Source: DATFQI01 sp963831105 (GTDB lineage Bacteria > Actinomycetota > Thermoleophilia > Solirubrobacterales > Solirubrobacteraceae). From it: a stretch of 64,000 nt of DNA. Positions 33,760-42,625 of the stretch are shown piece by piece. Within the stretch, counting starts at the first letter, position 1; each line of letters begins with the position of its first letter. The position numbers and the translations under genes are program-made. The notes below the pieces were generated by a model. The model had not been told where the DNA came from. It did not search any database and worked only from the letters and a program-made list of their open reading frames with translations. The stretch spans positions 62,001-126,000 of the forward strand of contig CAWHOS010000010.1 in NCBI GenBank assembly GCA_963831105.1, read 5' to 3'.

Positions 33760-33877
33760 GGACCCACAATAACCGGTGCTGCGGCTGGGTCGGGCAAGGC
33801 CCGGCCGACACGTAGCGCGAACGCGCCGGGCGCGGGCTCCACGGATGCGGACCCCGCGCCCGGGTCATGCTTTCCCG

Positions 33878-34372
33878 TTACGCGGCGACGCCCTCCCCGA
33901 GCGACGAGCGCAGGCGCTCCTCCTCCTCGGTGTCGAGCGACGTCTGGATCACGTGGCCGCCGTACGGGCGGAGGCGCTCGAGCAGCTTCTCCGGCGCGTC
34001 GCTGCGCCCGAGGGCGATCAGCGCGGCGGCGCCGGGCTCCAGCTTGGCGCCGAGCTGCTTCATGAAGTCGTCGTTGACCCCGATGTCCGTCGCCTTGCCG
34101 CCCAGCGCCCCGCCGGCCGCGCCCACGGCCATGCCGACCAGCGGCGCGAGGAACAGCAGCCCGATCAGGCCGCCCCACATCGCGCCGCCCGCCGCGCCGG
34201 TGGCGGTCGTGTTGACGGCCTGGTTGAGCTTGATCTTGCCGTCGGCCTGGTGCTCGACGACGACCGCGTCCTGCAGGTCGACGAGCTTCTCCTTGGTGGC
34301 CTGGACCAGCTCGGCACGAACCTTCTCCGCGGTTGCGGCGTCGGGATAGGCGATCGCCAGCAGTGTGCTCAT
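33878..34372 (-). CDS. DUF1269 family membrane protein
   Basis: A 164-aa protein. STLLAIAYPDAATAEKVRAELVQATKEKLVDLQDAVVVEHQADGKIKLNQAVN is the family's ferredoxin-like start, a Gly/Ala-rich double helix hairpin follows (GAMWGGLIGLLFLAPLVGMAVGAAGGALGG), and DDFMKQLGAKLEPGAAALIAL ends it. AGAGGAG precedes the ATG. It lies 41 bases after the DUF7144 gene and is probably co-transcribed. Confidence 0.88.
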   Translation of the reverse strand: MSTLLAIAYPDAATAEKVRAELVQATKEKLVDLQDAVVVEHQADGKIKLNQAVNTTATGAAGGAMWGGLIGLLFLAPLVGMAVGAAGGALGGKATDIGVNDDFMKQLGAKLEPGAAALIALGRSDAPEKLLERLRPYGGHVIQTSLDTEEEERLRSSLGEGVAA

Positions 34373-34413
34373 GGTGTGCTCCTCTTGTCGGTCGGACAGG
34401 TTCGGTGGCCGCG

Positions 34414-34860
34414 TCAGCCGGCCGTGATGCGGCGGTCGCCGCCGTACGTCGTGAGCGCGTAGATCACGAGCACGTCGATCGCGAAGATCGCGAGCGACCA
34501 GAAGGGATAGGCGGGCATTGACAGCAGCGCCGCGATCGAGTTGAGGCTGGCGACGGCGATCCCGAACCAGCGGCCGAAGCTGCCGCCGCGCCAGACCGAG
34601 AAGGCGGCGAAGAGCTGGAGGGCGCCGATGATCAGCAGGACCCAGCCCCATGTCTTGAGGTCGCTGAGGATGTACTGCGTGTTGGCGACGAAGAAGCTCG
34701 ACTTGTCGATCGCCGCGATGCCGTAGATGGCGTTGAGGACGCCGATCAGCCCGAGCATGATGCTCGCGAAGAACATCCAGCCGCTGCCCTCGACGTCGCC
34801 GGTGGTGCTGCTCGAGCTCCGCGCCGAAGCGCGTTCCTCCTCGGCCGGTGTTGCGGCCAT
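34414..34860 (-). CDS. DUF7144 family membrane protein (1)
   Basis: A 148-aa four-helix protein. GWMFFASIMLGLIGVLNAIYGIAAIDKSSFFVANTQYILSDLKTWGWVLLIIGALQLFAAFSVW is the family signature and is nearly repeated in the gene at 46766. GAGGAG lies just before the ATG, and a TGCGC-type promoter further up. Function unknown; it clusters with stress genes throughout actinobacteria. Confidence 0.87.
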   Translation of the reverse strand: MAATPAEEERASARSSSSTTGDVEGSGWMFFASIMLGLIGVLNAIYGIAAIDKSSFFVANTQYILSDLKTWGWVLLIIGALQLFAAFSVWRGGSFGRWFGIAVASLNSIAALLSMPAYPFWSLAIFAIDVLVIYALTTYGGDRRITAG

Positions 34861-34895
34861 GTCCTGCTCCTCTCGTTGCTTGATCCGTCCCGCCG

Positions 34896-34936
34896 ATCGT
34901 CCGGCATGGCGGCGTCGCGCTCAATGTGGTGCGCAT
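34896..34936 (-). promoter_or_regulatory. Promoter of the DUF7144-DUF1269 operon
   Basis: Read leftward: ATGCGCACCACA (34936-34925), TTGAGC (34924-34919), 17 bases, GACGAT (34901-34896). Transcription would start about 30 bases before the gene, which has a ribosome-binding site. Confidence 0.5.
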
Positions 34937-34963
34937 CCGTCCGCTCGCGGGTGCGCGCTTGCC

Positions 34964-35428
34964 TCAGGCGGGTGCGCGGTACCCCGCTCCGGCCGTTTCG
35001 GCGTGCACGACCACGGTGCCGGCCAAGAAGTCCTGCAGGCCCCGGCGACGGTCGTCGACGAGCACGGGGAGGAAGCCGGCGAACAGCGGGATGATGGCGA
35101 GCGCCAGGCCGATGATGCGCACGACCGAGCGGGCGATGCCCGGCAGCTCCCCGTCTGCGCAGGTGACCCGCAGGTCCATCATGCGCATGCCGGGGGTCTG
35201 GCCGACGGTGCTCCAGAACGTGACGAAGTAGCCCGTGACCGTCGCCGCCCAGGCGCCGGCGACGAGGATCCTGCCGATTGTGTCCAGCTGCAGGTCGCCC
35301 ACGAGCGATCCCACGAGCGCGAGCATCGCCCCTCCCGCGAACACGAGCACGTGGACGATCGCCACGTCGACCGCCAGCGCCACGGCCCGGGTGGCGATGC
35401 CGGCGTAGTGGACGCGCACGGTGCTCAT
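34964..35428 (-). CDS. RDD family membrane protein
   Basis: A 154-aa RDD protein. AGIATRAVALAVDVAIVHVLVFAGGAMLALVG gives the R..D pair in helix 1 and STVGQTPGMRMMDLRVTCADG the conserved loop; DDRRRGLQDFLAGTVVV is the closing D..D motif. Three helices. RDD proteins are putative small-ion or solute transporters. Its ATG overlaps the stop of the helical-repeat gene upstream (ATGA). Confidence 0.9.
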   Translation of the reverse strand: MSTVRVHYAGIATRAVALAVDVAIVHVLVFAGGAMLALVGSLVGDLQLDTIGRILVAGAWAATVTGYFVTFWSTVGQTPGMRMMDLRVTCADGELPGIARSVVRIIGLALAIIPLFAGFLPVLVDDRRRGLQDFLAGTVVVHAETAGAGYRAPA

Positions 35429-36042
35429 GTGGGCTGGGGCCGCGGCCTGCGCAGCCAGCCGCGGACGGTGCGCTCCGCGCCGTCGTCGACGGACTCCGCA
35501 CGGCGGCGCACGTTCGCGGCGAGCTCCTCGGCGAGCGTGCGCGACTGGCGGCCGACCGCGTCGAGCACGAGCGGGCTCGTGGCGACGAACTCGACCACCC
35601 GCTCGAGCTCGGGGCTCGCGAGCACCCGCTCGGTGAGCTCGTCCACGAGGGTGCTCTCGAGGGCCCTGACGACGATCCGCTCGAGCCCCGGGCTGGCGAG
35701 CACCCCGTCGATCAGCTGCTCCGTCCGCTCGTCATCGAGGATGGCGCCGGCGATGCGCGTGAGGTCCATCGTGGCGAGTGCGCGTGCGGCGAACCGCTCG
35801 ACCTCCGGCGAGGCCAGGACCACGAGGGCGAATTCCTCGGCGCGCGCGAGCGCGCGCTCGCGCGCGAGGTCGCCCTCGTGGGCGAGATCGCTCGCCCGGC
35901 GCCGGAGGGGTGGACCGACCACCGGCGCGCGCAGGACCACGCGGGCGGGCAGGAGCGCGACCCGCCCGGCCGCGAGCCCCGTCCGGGCACCGACCAGCGC
36001 GATGCCGAGCGCGAGATCGCGCGAATCCGCCTGGCCGGCCAT
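35425..36042 (-). CDS. Helical-repeat protein with recurring LASPxLERxV units
   Basis: A 205-aa protein I cannot name. Four related segments, LVVLASPEVERFAARAL, DGVLASPGLERIVVRALES, ERVLASPELERVVEFV and VATSPLVLDAVG, suggest short helical repeats, and a long charged helix follows (RTLAEELAANVRRRAESVDDGAERTVRGW). Similar repeats often precede an RDD domain in one chain in actinobacteria; here the RDD part is a separate overlapping gene. Coupled by ATGA to the HerA-like ATPase upstream. Confidence 0.75.
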   Translation of the reverse strand: MAGQADSRDLALGIALVGARTGLAAGRVALLPARVVLRAPVVGPPLRRRASDLAHEGDLARERALARAEEFALVVLASPEVERFAARALATMDLTRIAGAILDDERTEQLIDGVLASPGLERIVVRALESTLVDELTERVLASPELERVVEFVATSPLVLDAVGRQSRTLAEELAANVRRRAESVDDGAERTVRGWLRRPRPQPT

Positions 36043-37574
36043 CAGCCCCGAGCCGCCCATGTCGAGGGGACGTCCGAGCCACCCTCCTCCGCGACCCGCG
36101 CGCCGAAGCGGACGAGCGCCGGATGCGGCGAGATCTTCCCGGCCACGAGCGCCTCGCCGAGGCGGAACGCAGATGCATGCTCGATCAGCCGCGGCGGAAC
36201 GAACGAGAACACGCCCTGGGCGAAGGCGGCGTCGGCGGTCGAGTTGAGCCGCATCAGGACGAGGTTGTCGCACTGCGAGATGACGTTCTCGGGCACCTTC
36301 TGCGGCCGCTGCGTGGAGACCAGCAGGTAGAGGCCGAACTTGCGACCCTCGGCGGCGATCCGGACGGCATGGGCCGTGGCGAGCGCGGTCAGCCGGTCCT
36401 CCGGCTGCGCGGGGCACACGTTGTGCGCCTCGTCGATGACGATCAGGACCGGACTGCGCTCCTCCCGGTGGCGCCACAGCGTCTCCAGCACCGCTTCGGC
36501 CACGATCGCCTGCTCCTCCGGCGTGGGGAGCGATCCCAGGTCGACGACGACGCAGCGGTTGCCGGGGTCGCGGACCGCGTCGAGCGTCGAGCCGGCCTGG
36601 TCGCGGGCCCAGACGCCGAGGTCCTCGACGCCGAGGCTCCTCGCCCGCAGCGCGAGCCGCCGTCGGTCGGGGTTCTGGGAGCTGTCCATCGCAGCCACCG
36701 TCATCGGACGGCCATCGGCCAGGAGCTCCATCAGCGCGGAGTGCTCCTCGCGATCGGCGATCGGGTCCAGCCGCAGCAGCGCGGTGCGGGCGGCGGGCTC
36801 GACCTCCGCCAGCCTGAGGCGCAGCCTCCGCTCGCCCTCCGCGCCGGCGGCGTGGACGGCGACCGTGCTCGCCGCCTGGCGGTAGCGCTCGGCGGCCGCG
36901 GGGTCGGCTCCGTCCCGGATCGACCCGAGGCGCACGAAGTCGGAGTTGGGGTCGAGCACCACGATGCGCAGCGTCGTCTCTTCGAGCAGCCGCTCGAGGA
37001 CCACGCCGAGCGAGTAGGTCTTGCCCGAGCCCGACTGGCCGCAGAGGAACGTGTGGCGGTCGAAGCCGCCGGCGTCGATCCCGGCCGCGACGCCGGGCGA
37101 GAGCGCGAGCTCCCCGATCTCGAGCACCGTGCGCCGCGCCCCGTTGCGGCCCGTCCACTCACGCACCTCGTCCGCTGTCGCCGGGCGCACGGTCGCGTCG
37201 TGGAACGGCGCCCCGTCGCCCTCGAGCAGCGCCCCCTCGCCGCGGGCGAGCCTGATGGCCACGCTCGAGCGCAGCGTCCCCTGCGACGAGCCGTCGCCGG
37301 GCATGTCGAGCTCCGCCCCGTCGGCCTGCGTCATCTCCAGCGCGAGCACCTGCCCGAGCCGCGGCGCCCCGTCGTGCTCGACGACGACGTAGCCGCCGAG
37401 CCGCAGCTCGAGGCCGTGCAGCGACGCCTGGAAGGTGAAGCGGCGCCCGTCGAGCGAAGAGGCGAGCGGCAGCACCGACGCCTCGAGCTCGCGGCGCACG
37501 GCGCGGAAGCGCTCGAGGCCCTGCTTCAGGGCGTGGGCGCCCTGCTGCTCGTCGATCGGGGCAGCGGCGGTCAT
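36042..37574 (-). CDS. HerA/FtsK-like ATPase
   Basis: A 510-aa ASCE ATPase of the HerA/DUF87 group. Walker A is CGQSGSGKTYSLGVVLERLL (about 178), Walker B VLIVIDEAHNVCP (about 378), and LVSTQRPQKVPENVISQCDNLVLMRLNSTADAAF is the sensor and helicase-like block. A beta-barrel-like N-terminus precedes it. The start is ATG 37574. HerA enzymes usually pump DNA with NurA or a defence effector; no nuclease is here. The two downstream genes overlap it in a chain. Confidence 0.87.
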   Translation of the reverse strand: MTAAAPIDEQQGAHALKQGLERFRAVRRELEASVLPLASSLDGRRFTFQASLHGLELRLGGYVVVEHDGAPRLGQVLALEMTQADGAELDMPGDGSSQGTLRSSVAIRLARGEGALLEGDGAPFHDATVRPATADEVREWTGRNGARRTVLEIGELALSPGVAAGIDAGGFDRHTFLCGQSGSGKTYSLGVVLERLLEETTLRIVVLDPNSDFVRLGSIRDGADPAAAERYRQAASTVAVHAAGAEGERRLRLRLAEVEPAARTALLRLDPIADREEHSALMELLADGRPMTVAAMDSSQNPDRRRLALRARSLGVEDLGVWARDQAGSTLDAVRDPGNRCVVVDLGSLPTPEEQAIVAEAVLETLWRHREERSPVLIVIDEAHNVCPAQPEDRLTALATAHAVRIAAEGRKFGLYLLVSTQRPQKVPENVISQCDNLVLMRLNSTADAAFAQGVFSFVPPRLIEHASAFRLGEALVAGKISPHPALVRFGARVAEEGGSDVPSTWAARG

Positions 37575-37722
37575 GCCGCCAGCGTCGCCTCCGCGGGCGC
37601 TGCTGCCAACAGCGCCGGCATGCATTCCGCGGGCGTGCGCGCACCACCGAGCACCGCCTACGAGGGGGACGCACCCGGACGGTTGGGGTGTCGGCACCGT
37701 GGAGGGCTGGGGACGGGCGGCG

Positions 37723-37728
37723 TAGCGT
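37723..37728 (+). promoter_or_regulatory. -10 box of the PAS-LuxR gene
   Basis: TAGCGT lies 9 bases before the ATG at 37738, with GTGGAG 18 bases upstream (37699-37704) after CACC. The same CACCGTGG...TAGCGT pattern precedes the amphi-Trp gene. A GTGCGCGCAC palindrome is at 37635-37644 in this 163-base divergent gap. Confidence 0.4.
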
Positions 37729-37737
37729 CAGCCTTGC

Positions 37738-38334
37738 ATGGCTCACCGGGATGGTTGGTCGGGGTTGTTCGCGACGGCCTTCGAACGGTCCCGCAACGCG
37801 ATGCTCCTGACCGACGGGCAGCGGGTGATCGTCGACGTCAACCCGGCGTTCCTCACGCTGCTCGGCCGTACGAGAGGGGCGGTGACCGGCCGCCGGCTCT
37901 ACAGCATCGTGGCGGGTGGGCCGCTGGCCACGGAGGAGGAATGGGGCGCCGCGCTGGCGGAAGGCCGGTTCTCCGGCGTCGCCGAGCTCGTGCACGAGGA
38001 CGGGCGGCCTATCGCGGTCCAGTGGGCGGCCAGCACCGAGACCGTCACGGGGCGCCGGCTCGTCCTCTTCGTCGTGCTGAGCGTGTCGCGGTGGGGAGCG
38101 CGCTTCCGGCGTAGCTCCTCGCCGGCGGAGCTTCCTCGCGCGCTGACGCCGCGCCAACAGGAGATCGTGCAGCTCGTGGCACTCGGCGCGTCGGGCCCGG
38201 AGATCGCCGACCATCTGCACATCTCCCACGAGACGGTGAGGACGCACGTCCGCAACGCCATGGACAAGCTGGGCGCCCGCTCGCGAGCGCATCTCGTCGC
38301 AAAGGCGCTCGCGCACGGGCTCACGCTCGGCTGA
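37738..38334 (+). CDS. PAS-LuxR transcriptional regulator
   Basis: A 198-aa one-component regulator. PAS domain: AFERSRNAMLLTDGQRVIVDVNPAFLTLLGRTRGAVTGRRL (residues about 13-115). LuxR HTH: LTPRQQEIVQLVALGASGPEIADHLHISHETVRTHVRNAMDKLGARSRAHLVAKAL (about 138-193). No receiver domain, so it likely reads a ligand or redox cue. Divergent from the HerA-like operon. Confidence 0.9.
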   Translation: MAHRDGWSGLFATAFERSRNAMLLTDGQRVIVDVNPAFLTLLGRTRGAVTGRRLYSIVAGGPLATEEEWGAALAEGRFSGVAELVHEDGRPIAVQWAASTETVTGRRLVLFVVLSVSRWGARFRRSSSPAELPRALTPRQQEIVQLVALGASGPEIADHLHISHETVRTHVRNAMDKLGARSRAHLVAKALAHGLTLG

Positions 38335-38405
38335 GCCCGGGCAGCGCCGAAAGATCGCCCAACTGCGGTATCGAAGCCGGCACCGCGGGCCACCAGCATG
38401 GTCGC

Positions 38406-38789
38406 GTGCCCGTTCGCGTCCTCATCGTCGATGACCAGCCGTGCTTCCGTGAGCTTGCCCGCGTGGTGCTCGACCGGCGCGGTTACACCGTGGTCGGCGA
38501 GGCGGGCTGCTCCGTCACGGCGCTCGGCGCCGCGCTGCGGTTCCAGCCCGACGCGGTGCTGCTCGACATGCGGCTCGGCGACGCGTGCGGCTTCGAGGTC
38601 GCGTGCGAACTGGGCCGCGCCTGTCCCGGAGCCGCGGTCCTGCTCGTCTCCAACCAGGACTACGGCCACTGCCGCGAGCGGCTGCGCGTCTGCGGCGCCC
38701 GCGGATTCCTGCTCAAGTCGAGGCTGGCGAGCGTCGAGCTCGCGGACTTCTGGCCGGACCCCCACGAGGAGGGTCGTGTGGACTTATAA
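38406..38789 (+). CDS. Stand-alone response-regulator receiver
   Basis: A 127-aa receiver with no output domain. RVLIVDDQPCFRELARVVL gives the acidic pocket, AVLLDMRLGDACGFEVACEL the phosphoacceptor (about Asp54), VLLVSNQ the Ser, and FLLKSRL the Lys. GTG start. Such single-domain receivers act by protein contact or phosphotransfer. It is followed by another receiver gene. Confidence 0.87.
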   Translation: MPVRVLIVDDQPCFRELARVVLDRRGYTVVGEAGCSVTALGAALRFQPDAVLLDMRLGDACGFEVACELGRACPGAAVLLVSNQDYGHCRERLRVCGARGFLLKSRLASVELADFWPDPHEEGRVDL

Positions 38790-38863
38790 CGACTCGACGA
38801 TCGCGCAGGACGTGGGAACATCCGGCCACTCGGGGAGCAATCGAAGTCCAAGCGAGGGGGAAC

Positions 38864-39265
38864 TTGCCGGTCGATGGGAGCCCTGCGGGGCAAGGGGAGG
38901 AGCGCCCGGTCGAGGTGCTCGTGGTCGACGACCACGACATGTTCCGCGAGGCCTTGCGCGACCTGGTGGGTGCCGTCCCGGAGTTCGAGCTGGTGGGTGA
39001 GGCGCAGTCGGGGGAGGCCGCGCTGGATGCCGTGGAGGCGCTCTCACCCCGGATGCTGATCATGGACAAGCGGATGCCGGGGATGAGCGGGGTCGAGGCC
39101 ACCCGGCTGCTCACCGCGCGCCACCCCGACCTGGTCGTACTGCTCATCTCCCTCGAGGCTCCCGATTCCGAGCTGATGCGATCGTGCGGCGCCGCCGCGT
39201 TCCTGCGCAAGCAGCAGCTCACCCCCCGGGCGCTGAGGGAGGTATGGCGGGAGCACGGCCGCTGA
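38864..39265 (+). CDS. Stand-alone receiver paired with the MASE1 kinase
   Basis: A 133-aa receiver. VEVLVVDDHDMFREALRDLVG, RMLIMDKRMPGMSGVEATRLL and AAFLRKQQL carry the active site; VVLLISLE holds the Ser. It ends ALREVWREHGR, closely matching the receiver at 53125 (RRLWSEHGR). I chose TTG 38864 because GAGGGGG lies just upstream; no ATG or GTG fits. It is convergent and adjacent to the MASE1 kinase. Confidence 0.82.
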   Translation: MPVDGSPAGQGEERPVEVLVVDDHDMFREALRDLVGAVPEFELVGEAQSGEAALDAVEALSPRMLIMDKRMPGMSGVEATRLLTARHPDLVVLLISLEAPDSELMRSCGAAAFLRKQQLTPRALREVWREHGR

Positions 39266-40852
39266 TCAGGCGGCGGCCGGCGTGGCCGGCACGATCGCGG
39301 CGATCCGTGTTCCGTTGCCGGCCGGGCTGTCGATCTCGAACCTGCCGCCGATCGCCTCCACCCGGTCGCGAAGGCCCTCGAGGCCCGAGCCCTTCCGCTC
39401 CGTCGCGCCCCCGCGACCGTCGTCGGCGATCTCGATGCGGAGCTGGCGGCGCGACGTCGCGGCGAGCACCTGTATCGATGTCGCGTGGGCGTACCTTCGC
39501 GCGTTGGCCACCGCCTCGCAGAAGACGAAGTAGGCGGTCGCCTCGGCGGTCTCGTCGACCCGGTGAGCCGGCAGCTCGAGCAGCCGGATCGGGAGCGCCG
39601 ATCGCGCGGCCACCATCCGCAGCGCCTGCGCGAGACCGTCGGCGGTGAGCGTCGAGGGGTGGATGCCGTGAGCGAGCTCGCGCAGCTCGTCGATCGACTC
39701 CGAGAGCTCCTCCCCGGCCGCATCGAGGATGCCGGCGGCTCGCTCGGGAGCGGTCCGCGCCTGCTCGGCGCCGATCCCCAGCTGGACGAGCAGCGCGGTC
39801 AGGCGTTGCTGGGCCCCGTCATGGAGGTTGCGCTCGATCCGCCGCCGCTCGTTGTCGGCGGCCTCGACGAGCCGGGCCCTGGATGCGGTGAGGCTCGCCG
39901 CGAACGCCTCCCGCTCGGCGACGACCACCGCGAGGGACAGCGTCGAGAGCGCGGAGACGGCGAGATACAGCTGCGTGCTGAGGACGCTGTCGGTCATCGA
40001 CTCGTAGGCGAAGGGACCGACCTGCCTTGTGGTCTCCCAGATCGCGAAGCCGGCGGCGACCGCCACTGCGAGGGTGGCACCGTGCCGGCCCAGGCGCAGC
40101 CCCGCCCAGATCAGCGCCGGGAACGCGAGGTAGGTCAGCGGCCGGTCGGCGTGCAGGGCCAGCTCGCTCACCGCGACGAGGAGCACCAGCATGGCCGCGA
40201 CCTCCAGGCCTCGCCGGCGCCACCAGGTGCGAGACGGCAACCGCGCCCACGCGAGCGCCAGCGGAAGCACGATCAACGCCCCGGAGGCATCGCCGAGCCA
40301 CCACGTGCGCCACACGCGGGGCACTTCGTCGCCCTCGATCACGTCTCCGAGCAGCAGGGACAGCGATCCGATCGTCGCGCTGACGGCCGTCCCGATCGCG
40401 ATCGCGACGAGCATGCGAGCGAGGTCGGTGACGCTCGCGAGCGGGTCGCCACGCGGGACGAGCTTGCGGAGCAGCAGCGTCACCGCGAGGATCTCGAGCA
40501 CGTTGCCGCTCGTCTGACCGAGCGCCGAGCCGAGCGGAAGCGCCGCGTAGTCGTTCGCGAGCAGGTCGCCGATCAGGACGCCGGGCCAGTAGCGCAGCCC
40601 GCCCACATAGAGGAACGCGATGCCCACCCCGACGGGCAGCCACACGATCGCGGCGACCGGGCCGGCGAACTGCAACGTGTAGCCGATCTCCGCCGCGCCG
40701 CGATAGAGGACGGCGAGGCTCAGGACGCCGAGCACGTACCGGGCCCGGGGGTCCGCGGTGATGCTCGCGAGCCGCGAACGCGAGGCGTACGGTCGGGACC
40801 GGCGGGGCAAGGCACGCTCGGCGAGCCCGGCTTCGCGCATGTTGCTCAGCAT
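39266..40852 (-). CDS. MASE1-type sensor histidine kinase
   Basis: A 528-aa kinase with about eight N-terminal helices of MASE1 type (LYRGAAEIGYTLQFAGPVAAIVWLPVGVGIAFLYVGGLRYWPGVLIGDLLAN). The kinase core is HisKA_3: NERRRIERNLHDGAQQRLTALLVQLG (His about 342), then an HATPase ending in GSGLEGLRDRVEAIGGRFEID. ATG 40852 or 40840 can start it. The stop touches that of the receiver at 38864. HisKA_3 kinases normally pair with NarL regulators. Confidence 0.88.
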   Translation of the reverse strand: MLSNMREAGLAERALPRRSRPYASRSRLASITADPRARYVLGVLSLAVLYRGAAEIGYTLQFAGPVAAIVWLPVGVGIAFLYVGGLRYWPGVLIGDLLANDYAALPLGSALGQTSGNVLEILAVTLLLRKLVPRGDPLASVTDLARMLVAIAIGTAVSATIGSLSLLLGDVIEGDEVPRVWRTWWLGDASGALIVLPLALAWARLPSRTWWRRRGLEVAAMLVLLVAVSELALHADRPLTYLAFPALIWAGLRLGRHGATLAVAVAAGFAIWETTRQVGPFAYESMTDSVLSTQLYLAVSALSTLSLAVVVAEREAFAASLTASRARLVEAADNERRRIERNLHDGAQQRLTALLVQLGIGAEQARTAPERAAGILDAAGEELSESIDELRELAHGIHPSTLTADGLAQALRMVAARSALPIRLLELPAHRVDETAEATAYFVFCEAVANARRYAHATSIQVLAATSRRQLRIEIADDGRGGATERKGSGLEGLRDRVEAIGGRFEIDSPAGNGTRIAAIVPATPAAA

Positions 40853-40891
40853 CGCAGACCTCGGACGGAGCGGGCCCGTACACTGGCGCGC

Positions 40892-41284
40892 ATGGCCCAG
40901 CCCGACCCGGTGGCCGAGCCGGAGTCGCCGGCGCCGACGACCGCACAAGTCGATGTGTGGCAGCGGACGTCCATGGCGGCCGAGCGCACCTGGCTGGCGT
41001 GGTGGCGGACCGCGCTGACCGCGACCGCCGGCGCGCTCGCCGTGGGACGCTTCGCCCCTGAGCTGCTCCATGTCGCCCCGTGGCCGTACGTCCTGCTGGG
41101 GTGCGCGTACGCGACGTTGGCACTGGGGTTGCTGCTGCTCGGTGCGCGCCGTCAGCGCGAGCTCGAACGCTCGATCCTCCACGGGGTCCACGCGCCGCTT
41201 CCGTTCCGGCTCGTGGCGGCGTTCACGATCGGCGGGGTGCTGCTCGTGACCGCCACCGTCGTGCTCGTCGTCGCGCAGATCTAG
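40892..41284 (+). CDS. DUF202 family membrane protein
   Basis: A 130-aa protein with three helices. DVWQRTSMAAERTWLAWWRTALTATAGALAVGRFAPEL is the DUF202 signature (the ERTxLAW...RT block). Divergent from the MASE1 kinase with a 39-base gap; it ends one base before the CYTH-like stop. Role unknown. Confidence 0.87.
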   Translation: MAQPDPVAEPESPAPTTAQVDVWQRTSMAAERTWLAWWRTALTATAGALAVGRFAPELLHVAPWPYVLLGCAYATLALGLLLLGARRQRELERSILHGVHAPLPFRLVAAFTIGGVLLVTATVVLVVAQI

Positions 41285-41285
41285 C

Positions 41286-42062
41286 TCACGCGGGTGCGAG
41301 CTCGGCCGCGAAGAACTCGAGCGCGGTGCGCGTCTTCGTCTGCTGCTCGCCGGAGAGGTCGATCCCGTGCTCGCTCAGGAAGGCCCGCGCCTCGGCGGCG
41401 ACCTGGAACGGCTCCGATGGCAGGCACTTGGTCGAGAGCTCGAAGATGCGGGCGCCGTCCGGGTACAGCCACAGCTCCGCGACCATCTTGCGTGCGAAGC
41501 CGCGCGGCTTCCATTTCAGCTTGAGCACGAAGATCGGCCCGAGCACGGCGAGATCGTCCAGCTCGATCCCGTCGGGAGCGTGGGCCCGGAACAGCGCGCG
41601 CTGCTCCTTCGTGTAGAGCTTGCGCAGCGGGCGCTCGCCGAGCGTCACCCGGCGGATCGCGTCTGAGCTCGCCTCGCACTTCAGCCGCCCCGAGCACACG
41701 AACCCACCGGGTATGGCGTCGACCTCGACGCCGAAGCCGCTGAGACGCCGGAGGTCCCCGCCGATCTGATCGGGGTCGAGCGGGCGCAGCTTGATCACCG
41801 AATCGCCGGCACGCCCCTGGATCCTGCGTGCGCGCACGACGACGCCCGCCCGGTCCAGCGCGAGGTCGGGGGTGTCGAAGAAGACCACCTGCCGGATCTG
41901 GGCGTCGAGCGCGTCGAGGCCGAGCGAGCGGATCGCCGCACGCTGCCGATCGGCAGGGACGGTGAGCTTGAGCTCGACCGTGTCCGAACCGCGCAGGAGG
42001 TCCATCATCTCCGCGACCTGCGCGTCGGTCAGGGCCGGGTGAGCGGAAGTCTTGGCGGCCAT
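41286..42062 (-). CDS. CYTH-like domain protein
   Basis: A 258-aa protein related to CYTH/adenylate-cyclase-like triphosphate tunnel folds. TVELKLTVPADRQRAAI gives the ExK-type entry strand, VVFFDTPDLALDRAGVVVRARRIQGRAGDSVIKLRPL the tunnel strands, and FVLKLKWKP with ELWLYPDGARIFELSTKC later ones. The strict ExExK motif is reduced to ELK, so catalysis is uncertain; polyphosphate or triphosphate binding is likely. Confidence 0.75.
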   Translation of the reverse strand: MAAKTSAHPALTDAQVAEMMDLLRGSDTVELKLTVPADRQRAAIRSLGLDALDAQIRQVVFFDTPDLALDRAGVVVRARRIQGRAGDSVIKLRPLDPDQIGGDLRRLSGFGVEVDAIPGGFVCSGRLKCEASSDAIRRVTLGERPLRKLYTKEQRALFRAHAPDGIELDDLAVLGPIFVLKLKWKPRGFARKMVAELWLYPDGARIFELSTKCLPSEPFQVAAEARAFLSEHGIDLSGEQQTKTRTALEFFAAELAPA

Positions 42063-42076
42063 GGACGCAGCCTCGG

Positions 42077-42559
42077 CTAGCTCGCGCTGGCCCTGAGGTG
42101 ATCTCTCGCAGCCTCGTAGCGCCTGATGCGTTCGCGGCGGACACGCTGCTCGGTGGCGCGCAGCCGCTGCTCGGCCATGTGCATCTTGTGGGCGGTGCGC
42201 CGCAGGCCGGGAGCCGCGAGGCCGCCGAGGATCGCGACTGCCATGAGCGTCCCGAAGGCGGGCGCCCGTCCGACGGTCGGCCCGGCGACGCCGAGCGCCC
42301 CGCCGCGCAGCGCGGACGCGCCGAGGGCCGCGCCGCTGCCGGAGACGTGCGGGCGCATTCCGGTGATGCGCCGCGTGGCCTCGTACGCGCCGTCGGCGGC
42401 GCCCAGCAGCAGGACGGCGGTGATCACGTTCCCCTGGTCGCGGGACACCCCGAACATGCGGTGCAGCGCCTTGTGCCGCAGATGGTTGACCACGATGAGG
42501 GCGAGCCGTGAGTCGGCGAGGAACAGCTGCGAGGGGCCGAAGCCGCCGTTACCTTCCAT
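42077..42559 (-). CDS. Hypothetical membrane-associated protein
   Basis: A 160-aa protein with no family I know. It has a helical N-terminus, two weakly hydrophobic Gly/Ala-rich segments (NVITAVLLLGAADGAYEA and PAFGTLMAVAILGGLAAPGL) and a strongly basic C-terminal helix (KMHMAEQRLRATEQRVRRERIRRYEAARDHL), likely coiled. ATG 42559 chosen; 42568 also possible. It sits 14 bases before the CYTH-like gene in the same direction. Confidence 0.65.
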   Translation of the reverse strand: MEGNGGFGPSQLFLADSRLALIVVNHLRHKALHRMFGVSRDQGNVITAVLLLGAADGAYEATRRITGMRPHVSGSGAALGASALRGGALGVAGPTVGRAPAFGTLMAVAILGGLAAPGLRRTAHKMHMAEQRLRATEQRVRRERIRRYEAARDHLRASAS

Positions 42560-42625
42560 ATGGCGCATCCTGAGCCGGTTGCGCCGCAGCGGCAATGGGG
42601 TCGTCCAGTGTCCGGCGAGGGAAGG

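Noticed and set aside
37575..37737. Possible small RNA in the divergent gap
   Set aside because: GC-rich with palindromes but no terminator-like structure; promoter elements explain the signals.
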